From: Periplaneta americana | Taxonomy: Eukaryota > Arthropoda > Insecta > Blattodea > Blattidae | Assembly: GCF_040183065.1 (NCBI RefSeq) | Contig: NC_091120.1 | Location: 182,732,396-182,796,395, forward strand | Direction of reading: 5' to 3' | Length of the DNA: 64,000 nt | Shown: positions 14,368 through 28,981 of the stretch, piece by piece | Layout: each line of letters opens with the position of its first letter | Position numbering within the stretch: position 1 is the first letter of the stretch | Notes under the pieces: model-generated | Seen by the model: the letters and a program-made list of their open reading frames with translations, nothing else | What the model was told of the DNA's origin: nothing | Databases searched by the model: none | Program-made: the position numbers and the translations under genes

Positions 14368-17300
14368 CATACCTGAACCAAGAAATAATAGTCTGCAATG
14401 AACGATATGCACACCCCCATCCATTGTCATCAATGCGATCCTGTCTGTAATGGTGATAACTGTATGTCCCCTGAACTAGTGACACCTCGCCATCTTTCAC
14501 TGTAAAAAAGGACATTAATTAATTCTGACAATCTTTAAGGTATACAATACAATGCAGCTCCAATCATCATCATTTATACTAACAGTAGTTCACTATTTAA
14601 TACTATTAAATTTCATTATCGCCGAAATTCAACTAATCATTTTTGCTGATCATGTATTGGTTGGTACATTTCTCCTGGAAGATTAATATCTGCATGATCT
14701 CTAGCATCCAGTCACGCACCCGAATATTTCGTAATATTATGAATCACCTGCAAGATCTACACTTTGGGAATTCACAATCTTCTCAACTGATTGAAGAGCT
14801 GAATCATATTTAATACTGAATGGATGGACTGATTGATTTGTAAATAGTTACCGGAGAAGTTCATTGATTGTTTGCAGCTATAATATTGGTTTTATTTTAT
14901 GTAAAAGGATTCCAGAAAAAAGAAACAGTAAGAGATCGAAACTTTACTTCTTTAAAAGTAAACTAAACATCATTAGTGATTTTGATGCAAGGAAACGAAA
15001 TGTGGATATAACATATGCATACAAATTTGTGCATACAATGATTAAAACTATCAATGGGGCAAAGAGAGGAAATTGGCACAAAATTAGCAATGCCTAGAAC
15101 AACTAAGCCTGGTTTCATAAACATCACTGAATGAGATGAGTTAATCTTTGAGTGAAGATCAGAAAATGAAGTGAGCTCTATAATTTATTTATGTTATATG
15201 TTGTTGTTGTTGTTTTCTAATGCCAGGTGTTTGACAAAGTCATTTGACCTCTTGCACTCCAATATTTTTCAAAGATATTATCATGGTCAGCCACTGAAGA
15301 ACAGATTTTGAGGTGTTCCGAATCCATTTCTTGGTTAGGGGACTGATATATTCCAATTCTATGCAGGTGTTTGGCCAAACAGTCATGGCCTGTTGACAAT
15401 CTAAATGCAGCTACAGACGATTTTCGTGGTAAATCGGGAATTAACTGTGGATTATGATGAAGAGAGTTCCATTTTTTCCCTTTTATGTTATATATAACAT
15501 TGATCTTATTAGATTACATGAACTTGGTTTAGTGCTGACCTACGATCACAGAAATGCATGAGACAACAGGGCGAAATGCGAGGGAAAATCGTTTACAGCA
15601 AGAGGTTTACAATACATCACTCGATATTCCATGTCTCCTTCATAACACTCGTAACTAAAAAGATAATTATTGAAGAACACAAGAAGGAAAGGAAATGCGT
15701 CCAGCGAATTTTAAAAATGAAGGGAGACATGTGGACTGAAACAGTTCTCAAACGTAAATGAGAGAGAGGGGGGAGGAGAGGAGGAGAGGAAGAGGGAGGG
15801 AGAGAGAATTTCCACCAAAAAATGAGAAGCGTTGGAAACAAATTGTTGCACATTGTAATTCGTGAGACTGGAAAAGTCTTCAGTTGTGTTATGAAAATAC
15901 AAGGAAATGTGAAATCTGGAAATGACAATCTACAAACCAACATGTACAACAATGCTTTATATATATTTGATATTATATGATATATATTTGATATATATTT
16001 CTTCACAGCACTTCTTTACATACATGTAATGGTGAACCTCACATTTCTGTATCCGGTGCCACCATTAACATATTATTACAATAACACATTATTTGCAGTA
16101 CACGTCTACACAAATACTCCCAATTATACTATGTACCTTTTTTGTTACTTAGTCAATCTCCCCTACAGTATTTCTCCTACATTTCAATTGCTATTCTCTA
16201 TTTGTTCATTAATCCTAATATATCTAATATTGTATACTCCTCTCACATCCCCCTTTTCCTCTAACTACTATTCACTAAATCTCAAGTTCAATTTTTCTCT
16301 ATAAATTATCATATTGAATTATTTGTCCTATTTGTTCTTTGACCTTTTATTCATTTACTGTTCCAACGTTCAAATGTTAGTACTAATTTTATGCTGTCAC
16401 TTGTTCATTTCTCTTAACCCTTTCTCACTATTTTCACTCATTCCTATTTGCACACACTTCCACTTTCCCACTATTCTGCTTACACCTAATCCATTGTCAC
16501 TATTCCCACTTCCTATAAATACTTACATTTATTCTACACAACAGCTTATACACTTTCTCTCTCCCCTATACTTCTCGATCTTTTCCAGTTTCACTTTACT
16601 TGCACTTTTTGATCACATCCCCAAATTTTTTTTTTTTACACGTATCAAATATCTCTGCTAAATCCTCAACTGTCGCAAGTTCTGACCTTTCATTACTGTT
16701 CGTCTCTGCCTTATTTCTGTCTTTGTCTTTCTTTCTATTTATTTCTTCTTCTATTCCTCTTTTATTCCCCCCCCCCCCACGCTTTCACTTTCACACACTA
16801 GATTTCCACTTACACTTGCACCCTTATTCTTTACACAATTTCCTCCCCTATCACTTCCTGACTCTTGGTTTCTCTTTTTATCATCCCTCGCCTTTTTTCT
16901 GGCGCCCGTGTTGTTTGTTCCGTTATTGTCAGCATTCCTTCTGGAGTGCGCTAACCTTACTGCCATCGTATGGAGATTAGGAATCCGCTTACGCTGCATG
17001 ATCACGTTACTGTTTTCTTCTCCTTGCTGTGCCATCTTTACACTTCCTCGTACGTCAGTATGTGGGTTCCTGAACTCATTACTATTCACTCCTGTTACCA
17101 TGTGTTTATCTGCGACAATCACTTGTTCCGTCCTTGAAGTTGGGATGATTTTCTTCTACTCCTTCCCTCCGCTTATGTAGCTAACGTCGACTCTCTGTTG
17201 CCTTCTCGTTGCTTCCCTCTGCAGAGTTGAAATATGTCCACTGTCCTCTTTCGTTCTTCTCGTTAGTCCAAATTCTGGATGATCTTCATTCCTCAGGCAA

Positions 17301-20300
17301 AACTCCAGATCATACCATTTTCCGTTCACTTTCAGTCTATCCTCGTACATTTTAGCAAAGTGACCCTTCGCCCTCGCTGCTTTCATATAAGGTAGTAGCT
17401 GTTTTCTTCTATTTCTTACTTCAAATGGCATATCTTTTTCCACTCTCAGTCCTGAACCACAGAGCCGTCCTAGGTTATTCATAATAGCTTCCCTTACTTT
17501 TGTATTCCTAAAGCTCAAGAAGATAGGTCTTTTGGACCCGTTCCCTAACCTGTACGTATGGTCGACATGTTCTTCTCTCAACTCGATATTAAAGATCACT
17601 TCACATAAATCTCTCACTTTCTCAAAGGTATCCATCTCTTTTTCCCAGCCCCTTTCTTCGACCCCGAAAATTATTAAGTTATTTTTCCTCATCTTGAGAT
17701 CGTAGTCACTAATCTTCTTCTTTAATTTGTTATTCTCTGCCATCAACTCTTCTATCTTTTCACTGATGTTTTCTAGCTTTAGTCTTAAGTTTTCTAAAGC
17801 CTGGTTCTTCATATCTACTTCTACTTGATTCAAGCCTGCATTATTATCCCTTTCCTCTCTACTTAATTCACTTACTTTATCATTTCCTGATGTCTCTTTC
17901 TGTAACCACTGTTCCATCTTCTCTTATTGTATTCTTCGCTTCTTCCTCAGGCCAATAGCCTTTATACTGTGTTGGCGAGTTGTGCACATGTGACTGCTCT
18001 CTCCGGCGTACAATGCTTTATAGCTTTTTTTTTACTTGGTTATTTACCGACGCTGTACCAACTGCAGGGTTATTTAACTTCGATGGAATTGGTGATAGCG
18101 AGATGAGGCCGAGAATTCGCCATAGATTACTTGACATTCATGTTAGAGTTGGGGAAAACCTCAGAAAAAACCCAACCAAGTAATCAGCCCAAGCAGAAAT
18201 TGAATCCGCACTCAAGCACAATTCCAGATTGGCAGGCAAGTGCCTTAGTCAACTGAGCTAAACTGGTGGTCTAACAGATCTTCCTCTACCAACTCTCTCA
18301 TATTTCCTGGGATCTCCCGTATTTGACCCTAATTTTGTACAGTCTCCCAGCTACTGTATTTTTCTTCTCCCTTATTTTTGCCTAATATAAAAATCTTTAT
18401 TCTAAACATTTGATTTTGCCATGAATGATGATTTATATGATGAATTTTGTCGTTCAAAAAATACATTGAAATGTGTAGTCTTCGAAGACGTAGTACGACT
18501 TTTCGTCCTGAGCAGTTCGTCCCAGAAATTATTTTGTCACAAATACACTTACTGCTCAAGGTAGGTATCACTCTACTCATGAGTACAACTGAAATAAGTG
18601 ATGTTATCTTACCTGTAGAATTTAAACCTTCGTGTACATTGATAAGAGGTGCATTAGCAGGAACTTCGTTTGCAAAGATGTGGGCACTACCTCGCCTGAA
18701 GAATGGTCGGTCTTGAGGCAGAGCCAGAACTTTGTGCAGTAAACAGCGCTCTTTATCTGCAACAGTTCAGTATATACATATAAACACAAGCACTTATATA
18801 AATGCATTTTTGGACAATAGTCTGTTCAAACTTCAGCAACTGTTGTAAGAAATTTTGTAATGAAAACCATGAAGCGAAACAAAAGATACACTAAAACATG
18901 TACAGGAAATCTTTAAAAAATATAAAACTAAATATAAGTTCAGGATTGACGTTAAATATTTTAATACAAGGTTCAGCAGAAACAATGACCTATTTTAAAA
19001 TGTGCGCCATTATCGGTGACAGTTTCCTATAATCTTTTCACTGTAAGAAAAATCCTAATATAAACAACAGCACGTGACTGAAGTGAGGCTTCATTGGCCG
19101 CTGTTTGGCGCCATAGATTCTCAGTACGTGTTCCCGCCTACAGTGTAACTGTTGTACATTCTGTTTCATGTTAAACATTTCCCGTTACTCGTCAATTAGG
19201 TGTAACCTCACTACTATGCAGTCATTTCCTTAGGAAACATTTACTTTATAATTACACAAATGGCTTTTAAGGAACCCGAAGGTTCATTGCCGCCCTCACA
19301 TAAGCCCACCATCGGTCCCTATCCTGTGCAAGATTAATCCAGTCCCTATCATCATATCCCACCTCCCTCAAATCCATTTTAATATTATCCCTCCATCTAC
19401 GTCTCGGCCTCCCCAAAGGTCTTTTTCCCTCCGGTCTCCCAACTAACACTCTATATGCATTTCTGGATTCGCCCATATGTACTACATGCCCTCTGCAAGC
19501 AAGTCACCATTCTCATCCTTGATCACATTTACCCTTGGCCGATATCCGTTCTTAAATTCCTTTATGCCCTTATATAAATCTCTAATGTTTTTATTCTTAC
19601 TATTTGTTTCTACCTCATTCAGTTTTTCCTTCAAGTAATCTCTCTTTTTATTCCTAAGTGTACGACTTGCTTCCCGTCTTTCATTGAAATAATTATCTCT
19701 CTTCTCCTCAACTGGATCCTGTAAGAATTTCAATTTTGCCTGTTTCCTTCTTTCTACTACCATGCAACAATCTTCATCAAACCACGGTTTCTTTTTCTTA
19801 GTTTCATAATAACCTATGCTCTGCTCAGCTGCAATTTTGATACTATCTCTGATATTTTCCCACATGCTGTTAACATCTAATTCTTTCTCAACTTCGTCGG
19901 AACTTTCTAAAGTGGCAAACCTATTCGAAATTTCGACCTGATAATTTTGCTTAGTTTCCTTGTCCTTTAATTTCAAAATATTGAATTTAGTAGTATTAAC
20001 TTGTTGCTCTACTCGCTTGGCTACTGATAGTCTTTCTCTTAATTCCCCAATTACCAAATAATGGTCAGAATTACAGTCTGCACCCCTGAAAGTTCGAATG
20101 TCTACTATACTAGTGTGTCTCCGTTTATCTATCAAGATGTGATCTATTTGGTTGTGTGTCAATCCATCTGGAGAAGTCCAAGTATATTTATGTATATCCT
20201 TATGGGGGAATGTTGTACTTTTGACAATTAAATTTTTCGATGTGGCAAAGTTGACTAATCTAACTCCATTGTCACTACTAGTTATGTGTAGGCTCTCTTT

Positions 20301-23157
20301 TCCAATAGTTGGTCTAAAAATATCCTCCCATCCCACTTTAGCGCTGAAATCCCCCAATAAAATTTTCATGTGATATCTAGGTAACTGATCAAAAGTATGT
20401 TCCAATTCCTCATAGAAGCTATCCTTTATATGGTCGTCTTTCTCTTCTGTAGGGGCGTGAGCATTTATAACTATGATGTCGCACCATCTACCCTTAAGTA
20501 CTAAATATGATAACCTGTCACTGATAAATTCGACCTTTTTTACTGCTGATTTTATTCTTTTATGAATAAAAAATCCTGTTCCTAATTGGTGATTATTGTT
20601 GTTTTCTAATGCCAGGCATTTGACAATGAAGTCATTTGACCTCTTGCACTCCAATATTTTTCAAAGATATTATCATGGCCAGCCACTGAAGCACAGATTT
20701 TTGAGATGTTCCGAATCCATTTCTTGGTTTGAGTTGCACAATGGACAGTTAGGGGACTGATATATTCCAATTCTATGCAGGTGTTTGGCCTATTGCCAAT
20801 CTAAATGCAGCTACAGACGATTTTCGTGGTCAATCGGGAATTAACTATGGATTTTGATGCAGAGAGTTCCATTTTTTTCCTTGGGATTGTGTTATTAAAT
20901 TTTGTTTGTTGAAGTCTAAGTATGTAGATTTAATAAATCTCTTCACAGAGTAATACGTAGATTTAGTAACAGGTCTGTAAGGAGCAGTGCTGCCCTTCTT
21001 TGCTAAAGCATCCGCATTCTCATTTCCCAGGATTCCACAATGGGATGGTATCCATTGGAATACAATTCTTTTATTGAGTGATATTAATTGAGAGAGCATT
21101 TTAGTTATTTCTGCTGTTTGAGATGAAGGTGTATGTTTAGAGACTATTGATAGAATAGCTGCTTTGGAGTCTGACAATATAACTGCATTCCTAAATTTAT
21201 TGATGAGGCATAGAAGATTCCTGAGACTTTCCCTTATTGCAATTCCATATCCAAGAGATCTATAAAGTGAGAAGAGACAGCACGTAACACCTGCACGGGC
21301 ACCTTGTTCTCTGGAGATCAAGGATCCGTCGGTGTATAAATGAAGCCAGTTTTGTGGAGGGTACCTAATATTAATTGTCTCTAAAGACAATTGTTTCAGT
21401 ATTTCAGTGTTTACTTCTGATTTCAGTATTTATTCTGTTAAATTTAGATTATATTCTATATTTAATAGAGTTAAAGGGTGTGGTTTAATTTGTAAGTTTT
21501 CTTTTAAATTGGGGATATTGATTTTCTGTTTTAATTCTTGAACAATGGATATGAAACTTTTTTGAGTTTTCAATCTACAGAGAGGACTGTATGAATGCCA
21601 ATTGTTTCCTGGTAATCTGATATGGTGATTATTGTTTCTTTCCCCATAATACAACAAGTAATCTCCTATTTGTGACATACCATTCCCATCTAACCTAACC
21701 TCTTGTACTCCCACGAAGTCTATTCTATATCTAGCTAGTTCTTTTGCTACTAATGTTACCCCTCCTGTTCTATAAAGACTAGTTACGTTCCAAGTGCCAA
21801 ATCTCAAAACCTTATTCCTTTGCTGTGGTCGTGCCAGAGAATCAGTCCTATTCCGAGGCTTATTGTAGGGATTCGCAACAAGCTGTTTTTTACGGTGATG
21901 GGTTACTGTAATTAAATTATTTATGTCTTATGTCTTCACAATGGACAGTTGAGGATGCAGAAGCCATATTTCAGTACCACGTGCTTATGTAAACAACTAC
22001 GAGCTCAAGTGACGCCAGCTTGTTACAAGAACAGACTGCCTCGGTATTACTGTTGGTATTCATCCGCGTTCATAGTACATAACAAAATAAGTAGCTTTCT
22101 TTTACATAGCGTTTCACATATGAGTAAAGTTAAATGTTTCATCGTATTTAACAACTAGAATTCAATGTTTTATTTTCAAATAACACAAGATTGTGGTTTC
22201 CAAATATGAACTATATTTTCCTGCGTCGTGTGAGTGTTTCGACTGGGAGCCAATCACGGGTATGACAGCAATGTGCTTATGTTTACATTAGGATTTTCCT
22301 TACAGCGAAAACAGTATAGAGTGCTAATGTTTATTTTATTGCATTGTGCAGTTCAAAGCATTGCTGTCCGCCCGTATAGCATACCCTTGGCAGTCAGAAT
22401 GGAGCGTTGGTCAAATGAACATTGTGCGTGTGATGTTGAAACCTTTTTCAAGTGTGGGGATAGTGTTGTGACTACATAGCATCTGTTTTGGCGATTCTTT
22501 AATATCGGCAGGAATGGACAGGTGACAGGTTTGGAGTCATGTTGAATCTCATGTATGCAGCTTCTGGAGATAATAAACACACCCCCATTTCCTCAACAAT
22601 CTGATGACGGATGAGATACATTTCCACTTCGCTCGATTTATCAGTCTGTGATTTTTTTCTGTGAGATTTTCTGAAATCCAGAGTCTATGCAAACAGGCCA
22701 GCAAACATCCAGGAATTGAAAAAAAAACATTCGTACCCAAATCGAGGCAATAACAGAACAAAACCTACATAAGGTTATGGCGAATGTGCGTGTTCATGCC
22801 AAAGATTGCATTGCCAACAATGGTGGTTACCTGATGAACGTAATCTACAAAAAGGTAACTTGTGTAAGGAATGATACCAAGTCTTCTTTGCAACTGCAAC
22901 ATTGTATAGTAATAATACGTAGTTATAATGTCTAATGCTGAAATGTAATATTTAAAATGGGTCACTGTTTCTACCGCACATAATTTTTTCTTGGTATGTT
23001 GGGAAGATAAAAAGAATTGTCACTGTATTATATTAATTGTGTATTGTATTGTATTGTATTAATTATGTTTTGTTTATAGCAATGTAGTAATTTTATATCA
23101 TACTGGTTGAGTGGAAGAGAAGGCCGAATGGTCTTAACTCTGCCAGTTAAAATAAAC

Positions 23158-23225
<68 letters not shown>

Positions 23226-26200
23226 CCATTTAATAATACAATACTCTTGGTTGACTCTATATTAATAATATAGGAATTAGCTTCAAATAAATACTAACAT
23301 TAAAATAGAAGAAATAATAAAACAAGTTACACAACTGAATAGATTAGGAAAACAAACTGTGTTTCAGTGTGTGCATCCTATAGGGATATCTTATGCGAAG
23401 TTTTACTGCTAGATGGCAGGAGCATTCCATGCGGCGCAATATGTAATAGGGCTATGTTATATCATATGCTACAGTTGATTACGTTTTTCCACTTGTTGGT
23501 TTTCTTTGCGTGTCAAAATTATATTTACAGTTATTTTGTATAACCTAGTATGATATAATATAATTCAATATTTTCTTACCTCATAATTTAATTTAATTTA
23601 CAATAAATAATAACGCAAACCTATATAATAGACTACTGAGTGATTCCCCGAGATGGGTGGAGAAATCTGCAGTATGCAGAATATAGATACGAGTAAATTG
23701 AATGTTCATGGACCTAAATGAGAACTTTGAGAACGAAGTGCACGAATAAAAAAATATGAACTATGTCGAAGGTGAATATTGCTCTCTTTCATGATTGGTA
23801 TTTAAGAACCGTACGCTAAAAACAGGATATGCAGCCACCAATGTGTTTTTTTTTTATAGGGAAGGGACTATCGAGATTGAATTCCTTGTATTTTTTTTTC
23901 TGTAGTTGCAGAAAGATCAAATGTAATTTTTAATAGGATGATATATGATCGCAGTAGTATCACGATTAGTCGTGCATTTTGTAGGTTAAGGATATGCAGT
24001 TTTGAATACCATGTAGGATGATTTTGAAAATTTGAAGTTAAAACATGGTTTTAATAATTAGGGTACAGCACATTAAAAACATTATTCACGAAATGGATTT
24101 CACTAGGGATCGTCCTGGATAATAAACATCCCAGTTTATCGAGAGTTTACTGCAGGCGTAAACTTCAGAGACTCCAACTACTGCATATAATCTAAACTAA
24201 CATAGCTCGCTGTCGAGGTTGCATATGTTTTTATTAATTTTTCTTTTTTCTCTTCCAAAATGAAACTGTAGTCAACAATTCCTTACTTGAAGTAGTTACT
24301 TTTATTTAGCACTAGCACTTTCGAGGCGCAATTTAATTACTTATATTTTTTAAGGTTTAAAGCATATATTCAGAATATTTCGGGACCTGATTGAAGAGAG
24401 TAGTAATATGCGTTACAAGAGCGGTATGTTGAAGTTTTCATGTTCGAGGAAAAGTTTGAAAAAGTAAAACGTAGTTGAGCTTTTTTAATTTCCGAGAATT
24501 GAAAGAAAACATACCGCTCGTGTATCGTACATTATTTTGTGCGAAGATCGTTTATTACATACCTGAAAGAGGAATTTCTAATTAGTTGCAATGAAATCTC
24601 CATCTTGGTTTCTGTTCGATGACGGCAAATTTGGAAAACAAAAATATCTATCTTCAACATTGTTGCTTTAAAATGTGTTCTGTGTTTACTATACTCCAGC
24701 AGGCCGTGATATACGTCTGTCTTTTTTTTCCCCCAGTCTATAAATGCGAACTTAAAACAAACGGTAAGGTTATGTAATGATTTATTTTTCATTTTAATAT
24801 TTTAACAATATTATTTATATAACATATTGCAGTAATAACATCGGCATCTGGAATCTTGTTGATTTTTTCACGGCTTCCTTAATGTTACTTGCATCACGAA
24901 TACAGTAACTTTAGTGGAGTTGTAGAGTTTACTTAATTTTTGCAAATATTTAAAAACAATAATTAACAGTGCAATTTAGGTGAAATTGCAGTGGTAAGTT
25001 TCCAATTTATAATTATTACTATATTGAACGTCTCTAAAAATAAAATGTTAAAAGCCTAAAGCAGTAAAATTGTTATGTGTGTTAGATTGGGAATACTGAC
25101 TGTGGAATTTTACACTTACTGCAGATTGGTTTTGTGCGGAAACCAAGCAAATATGCACGATCTCGCACAAAAAGCTTTCCCTGGTTTTCAAAAATATAGG
25201 AACATAACAAAAATTTGCCATTTTTAGTTGTTTTTAAGAGTATTTAATACACTAATACACTACGTATATCCTCAATGTTCATATACCGAAAAACAAATGC
25301 ACACGGAAAGCACATTCCTTAAAGTACACGTGCGCTATCTGTTGGTGCTAGTTCAGGATATCCCAATAGGAGGAGATATTAACTAATAAAGCATGAAATG
25401 ATAGAGACATACAGAGGCAGATCTGTTATCGATCCTATACATGAAGAGGACACGATGAAAGATTGTTGTTGATGATGATGATGATGATGGTTGTCACGAA
25501 AGCAATGAATCAAATTTATCTTTTAAGGTTATGAAGTGGCCTCATACATACCAAGCTCGAAGTCTGGTTTCTTCTTCGGATACATAATGGTCACAAAATG
25601 ACCACATCCTTGTGGAAAGAAATGATATGGCTCAGGTGAAGAAACCACAGGTGACGGACCTTTAGAAATCAGTAACTGTTCCAGGAATGAATTCTCTGCA
25701 AGTTTCAAATTACGCCATAAACTGTCCACCAATACTGCATACAGACGAACAACCTGTGAATTCCGATGCACCATCGACAGGGAATCCACTTTAATGAATG
25801 TCTTCACACACTTGTAGTTTCCTAATATATAAAAAAAGAAAATTAGTGTTAGTAAGTAAATATCTCTCTTACACCTCGTGTATCAGAACATTCTTCCAGA
25901 ACATCCATTCTGGAGACATGGTGTCGCCAATTAGATTTGTAATTGTTAATTTTGTTTTCAACAGATTCAAATTTCATTTAATTGAAAGCCAAATTTTACT
26001 CACTTTTTACATGTTGTATAACAGGCGCACATTTGTTCGGATATTCTACATTGCAGTCCCGGGTTGATTTTAGCAACATTTCTACTGATAAAACATCCTG
26101 CAATTAGCAAAAATATATAACATTAGTACATTGCATTGCATGTTAAACATCAAACACTTTTAATATCAGTCAACAGGTCAATAAGCACCAACTTAAACCA

Positions 26201-28172
26201 AGAAGAAAATCTGTATGATGAACAATAGGCAACACTTGAAATGGACTGTGAAGCGGTGTTTACGTGTGGAAAAATAGAAAAGACAGGCAGACAAAGTGAC
26301 AAAACTGCATGGGGAGCAACTTGCAAAGAAAAAAGAAAGGAAAACATATGATGCTGGGAAGTTTTAAGAGGATAGTGCAGGAATTTGCATGCGAGCTATA
26401 TACTATACTCTATTTAAGCAAACAATAGCTTTTTTTATCACACGTTTACAAACAAGAACAAAATATTACAAGACACGTTCATTATGATTTTATATCATTT
26501 ATGATTATTGTTAAAAATTAAATGCATCGATTATGTGGGTATTCCCCCTTAAGTAAATCATCTAGGGAGCAGCGGGATACGTTCATAACTTTGTTGCATC
26601 CATTATATGCCTAAATACTGTAATTTTTATGGTTTCCCAGTATTATCGCTTTTATTTCCTGTTTCCCCCCCCCCCCAAAACGATGGATCGAGGTTTCACT
26701 ATATAAGCCTACTAAAACTTTAAACTTGATTTTCTGTAACTTTAAATTTTTCAGAGTTCTGTTCCACTTTTCTATACTGAATATCAGTCAATTGTTCTGA
26801 AATTTTTACAATTCTTTTACATCATTGTTGTCTACAGAATCAAGGACGCATTTTCTAAAATGTTCACATATACCGAAATAGCATCATTTCCAATATATAA
26901 TTTTTTACGTTTTTTCAAAACCGAAATTTAAAATTTTATAATTTATTTACAGAAATGTTTTCAGAACATGGGAGGAGTGATAGTAGGAGGAAGAAGAATA
27001 AAGTGCGTAAAATATGCTGATGATATGGCGTTGTTAGCAGAAGAGGGAATGATAATAAAGAATATGCTACTGGAGCTAAATGACAGCTGTGAGCAGTATG
27101 GGATGAAGATAAATGCAAACAAGGCGAGGAGCATGGTCACAGGATAAACTAAACTTGCGAATTCTAAATGAGGCAGTAGAGCAAGTGGACAGCTTGATAC
27201 TTGGGGTGTACTATAAGCAGTAACATGAGCTGCTGCCAGGAAGTCAAAAGGAGGATAGCAATGGCCAAGGAAGTTTTTAAGAGAAAAAGGAGTATCTTCT
27301 GAGGACCTCTGAAAAAAGAACTAAGGAAGAGACTAGTGGAGTGCTTTGTATGGAGTGTGGTATTGTATTGGGCAGAAACATTGATATTATGACGAAGTGA
27401 AGAGAAGCAACTAGAAGCATTTGAAATGTGGATATGGAGAAGAATGGAACATGTGAAGCGGACAGACAGAATAAGAAATGAACCTGTGTTGGAGAGAGTA
27501 AGTGAAGAAAGAATGATACTAAAACTGATGAGGAAGAGGAAAAGGAATTGGTTGGGTCACTGCCTGAGAAGAAACTGCCTACTGAAGGATGCACTGGAAA
27601 GAAAGATGAACGAGAGAAGAGTTTGGAGTAGAAGAAGATATCAGACGATAGATGACATTAAGATATATGGATCATATGAGGAAACAAAGAGAAAGGCAGA
27701 AAATAGGAAAGATTGGAGAAAGCTGTGTTTTCAGTGAAAGACCTGCCTTGGGCAGAACACTAATCTTTCTCTACAGCATATGTAAAGCGTGATACTGGTG
27801 ACAGACTACAGTCACTAATCGCAATTATCGACATAATCACGATCGGGTTTGTAGTGTGTCACCGTCCTGATCACGATCAGGAGCTAAATCCTGTTCCCAG
27901 AACTAGATAATCGCACTGAGGCACGGCCCAGTGGACGAAAGTAACATTTTAGTAATCTTTGGTTTCGAATCACCTTAATTAATATTATTTAGGAAGTCGT
28001 GATAGCTTCTGCTGTGAAATTTTGTTACCCCTTCCACTGTATTATATGAAATAGAAATGAAAATGAATGGCTAGAAAATGAATTTGGCTATTATTAGACG
28101 TAGTGGACAAATTTAATGCAGATGTGGGAAAAGTAAAAAGAAATATATTAACAAATGACAGACGAATTATTC

Positions 28173-28256
<84 letters not shown>

Positions 28257-28539
28257 CAATAGAAGGCTCCTGAAAGATGTTTCATTTCAATAAATTATGG
28301 ATTACAAATTGGAATTGGTTTCTTTTTCAGATTTTCAATTTCAGTCTCCATTACGACGCTATGGTTGAGGTTAGGGTTGATTTAAAAAATATGCTTTTTT
28401 ACAAAATAATATAAATTTTTGGCATGATGATATAAATTTTATAGGTTATAAAATCTCTTTTCAAAATAATATAAATTGTATCAGTTTATATTGTAAAGCA
28501 TATAACAATTTTAACAAATAAATTCCCATACCAACGGGG

Positions 28540-28590
<51 letters not shown>

Positions 28591-28925
28591 TGAACAAGTA
28601 TCAAAAGAAAGTATGAACTTTAAACTTTAGATGTTGTCCAGGAGGGAAAGAAACATACACGTATGTACATACAGAAAATTGTTTTCTCTATGGTTAATTC
28701 AGCTGTTGACCAGACGGGACCAAGCGTGACCTAATGTGTCACCACATTTTCGGTAATTGCGATCAGGGCTAATCGCAATAATGCTAATCGCGATTAGCGA
28801 CTGAAGTCTGTCACCAGTATAACAATCTTGATGATCTCTAAGGAACCAAATGATCTATGCTTCTTGCCATATGCTTGTAGAGTCGGGGTGAATAACAGCA
28901 AGTTAAGAGTGCTGCCATTGCACCA

Positions 28926-28981
<56 letters not shown>

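Noticed and set aside
16029-16980. Three long plus-strand open frames rich in Phe, Leu, Ser and Tyr
   Set aside because: They are the T-rich complement of a purine-rich LINE ORF1 region; composition explains the absence of stops and there are no domains.
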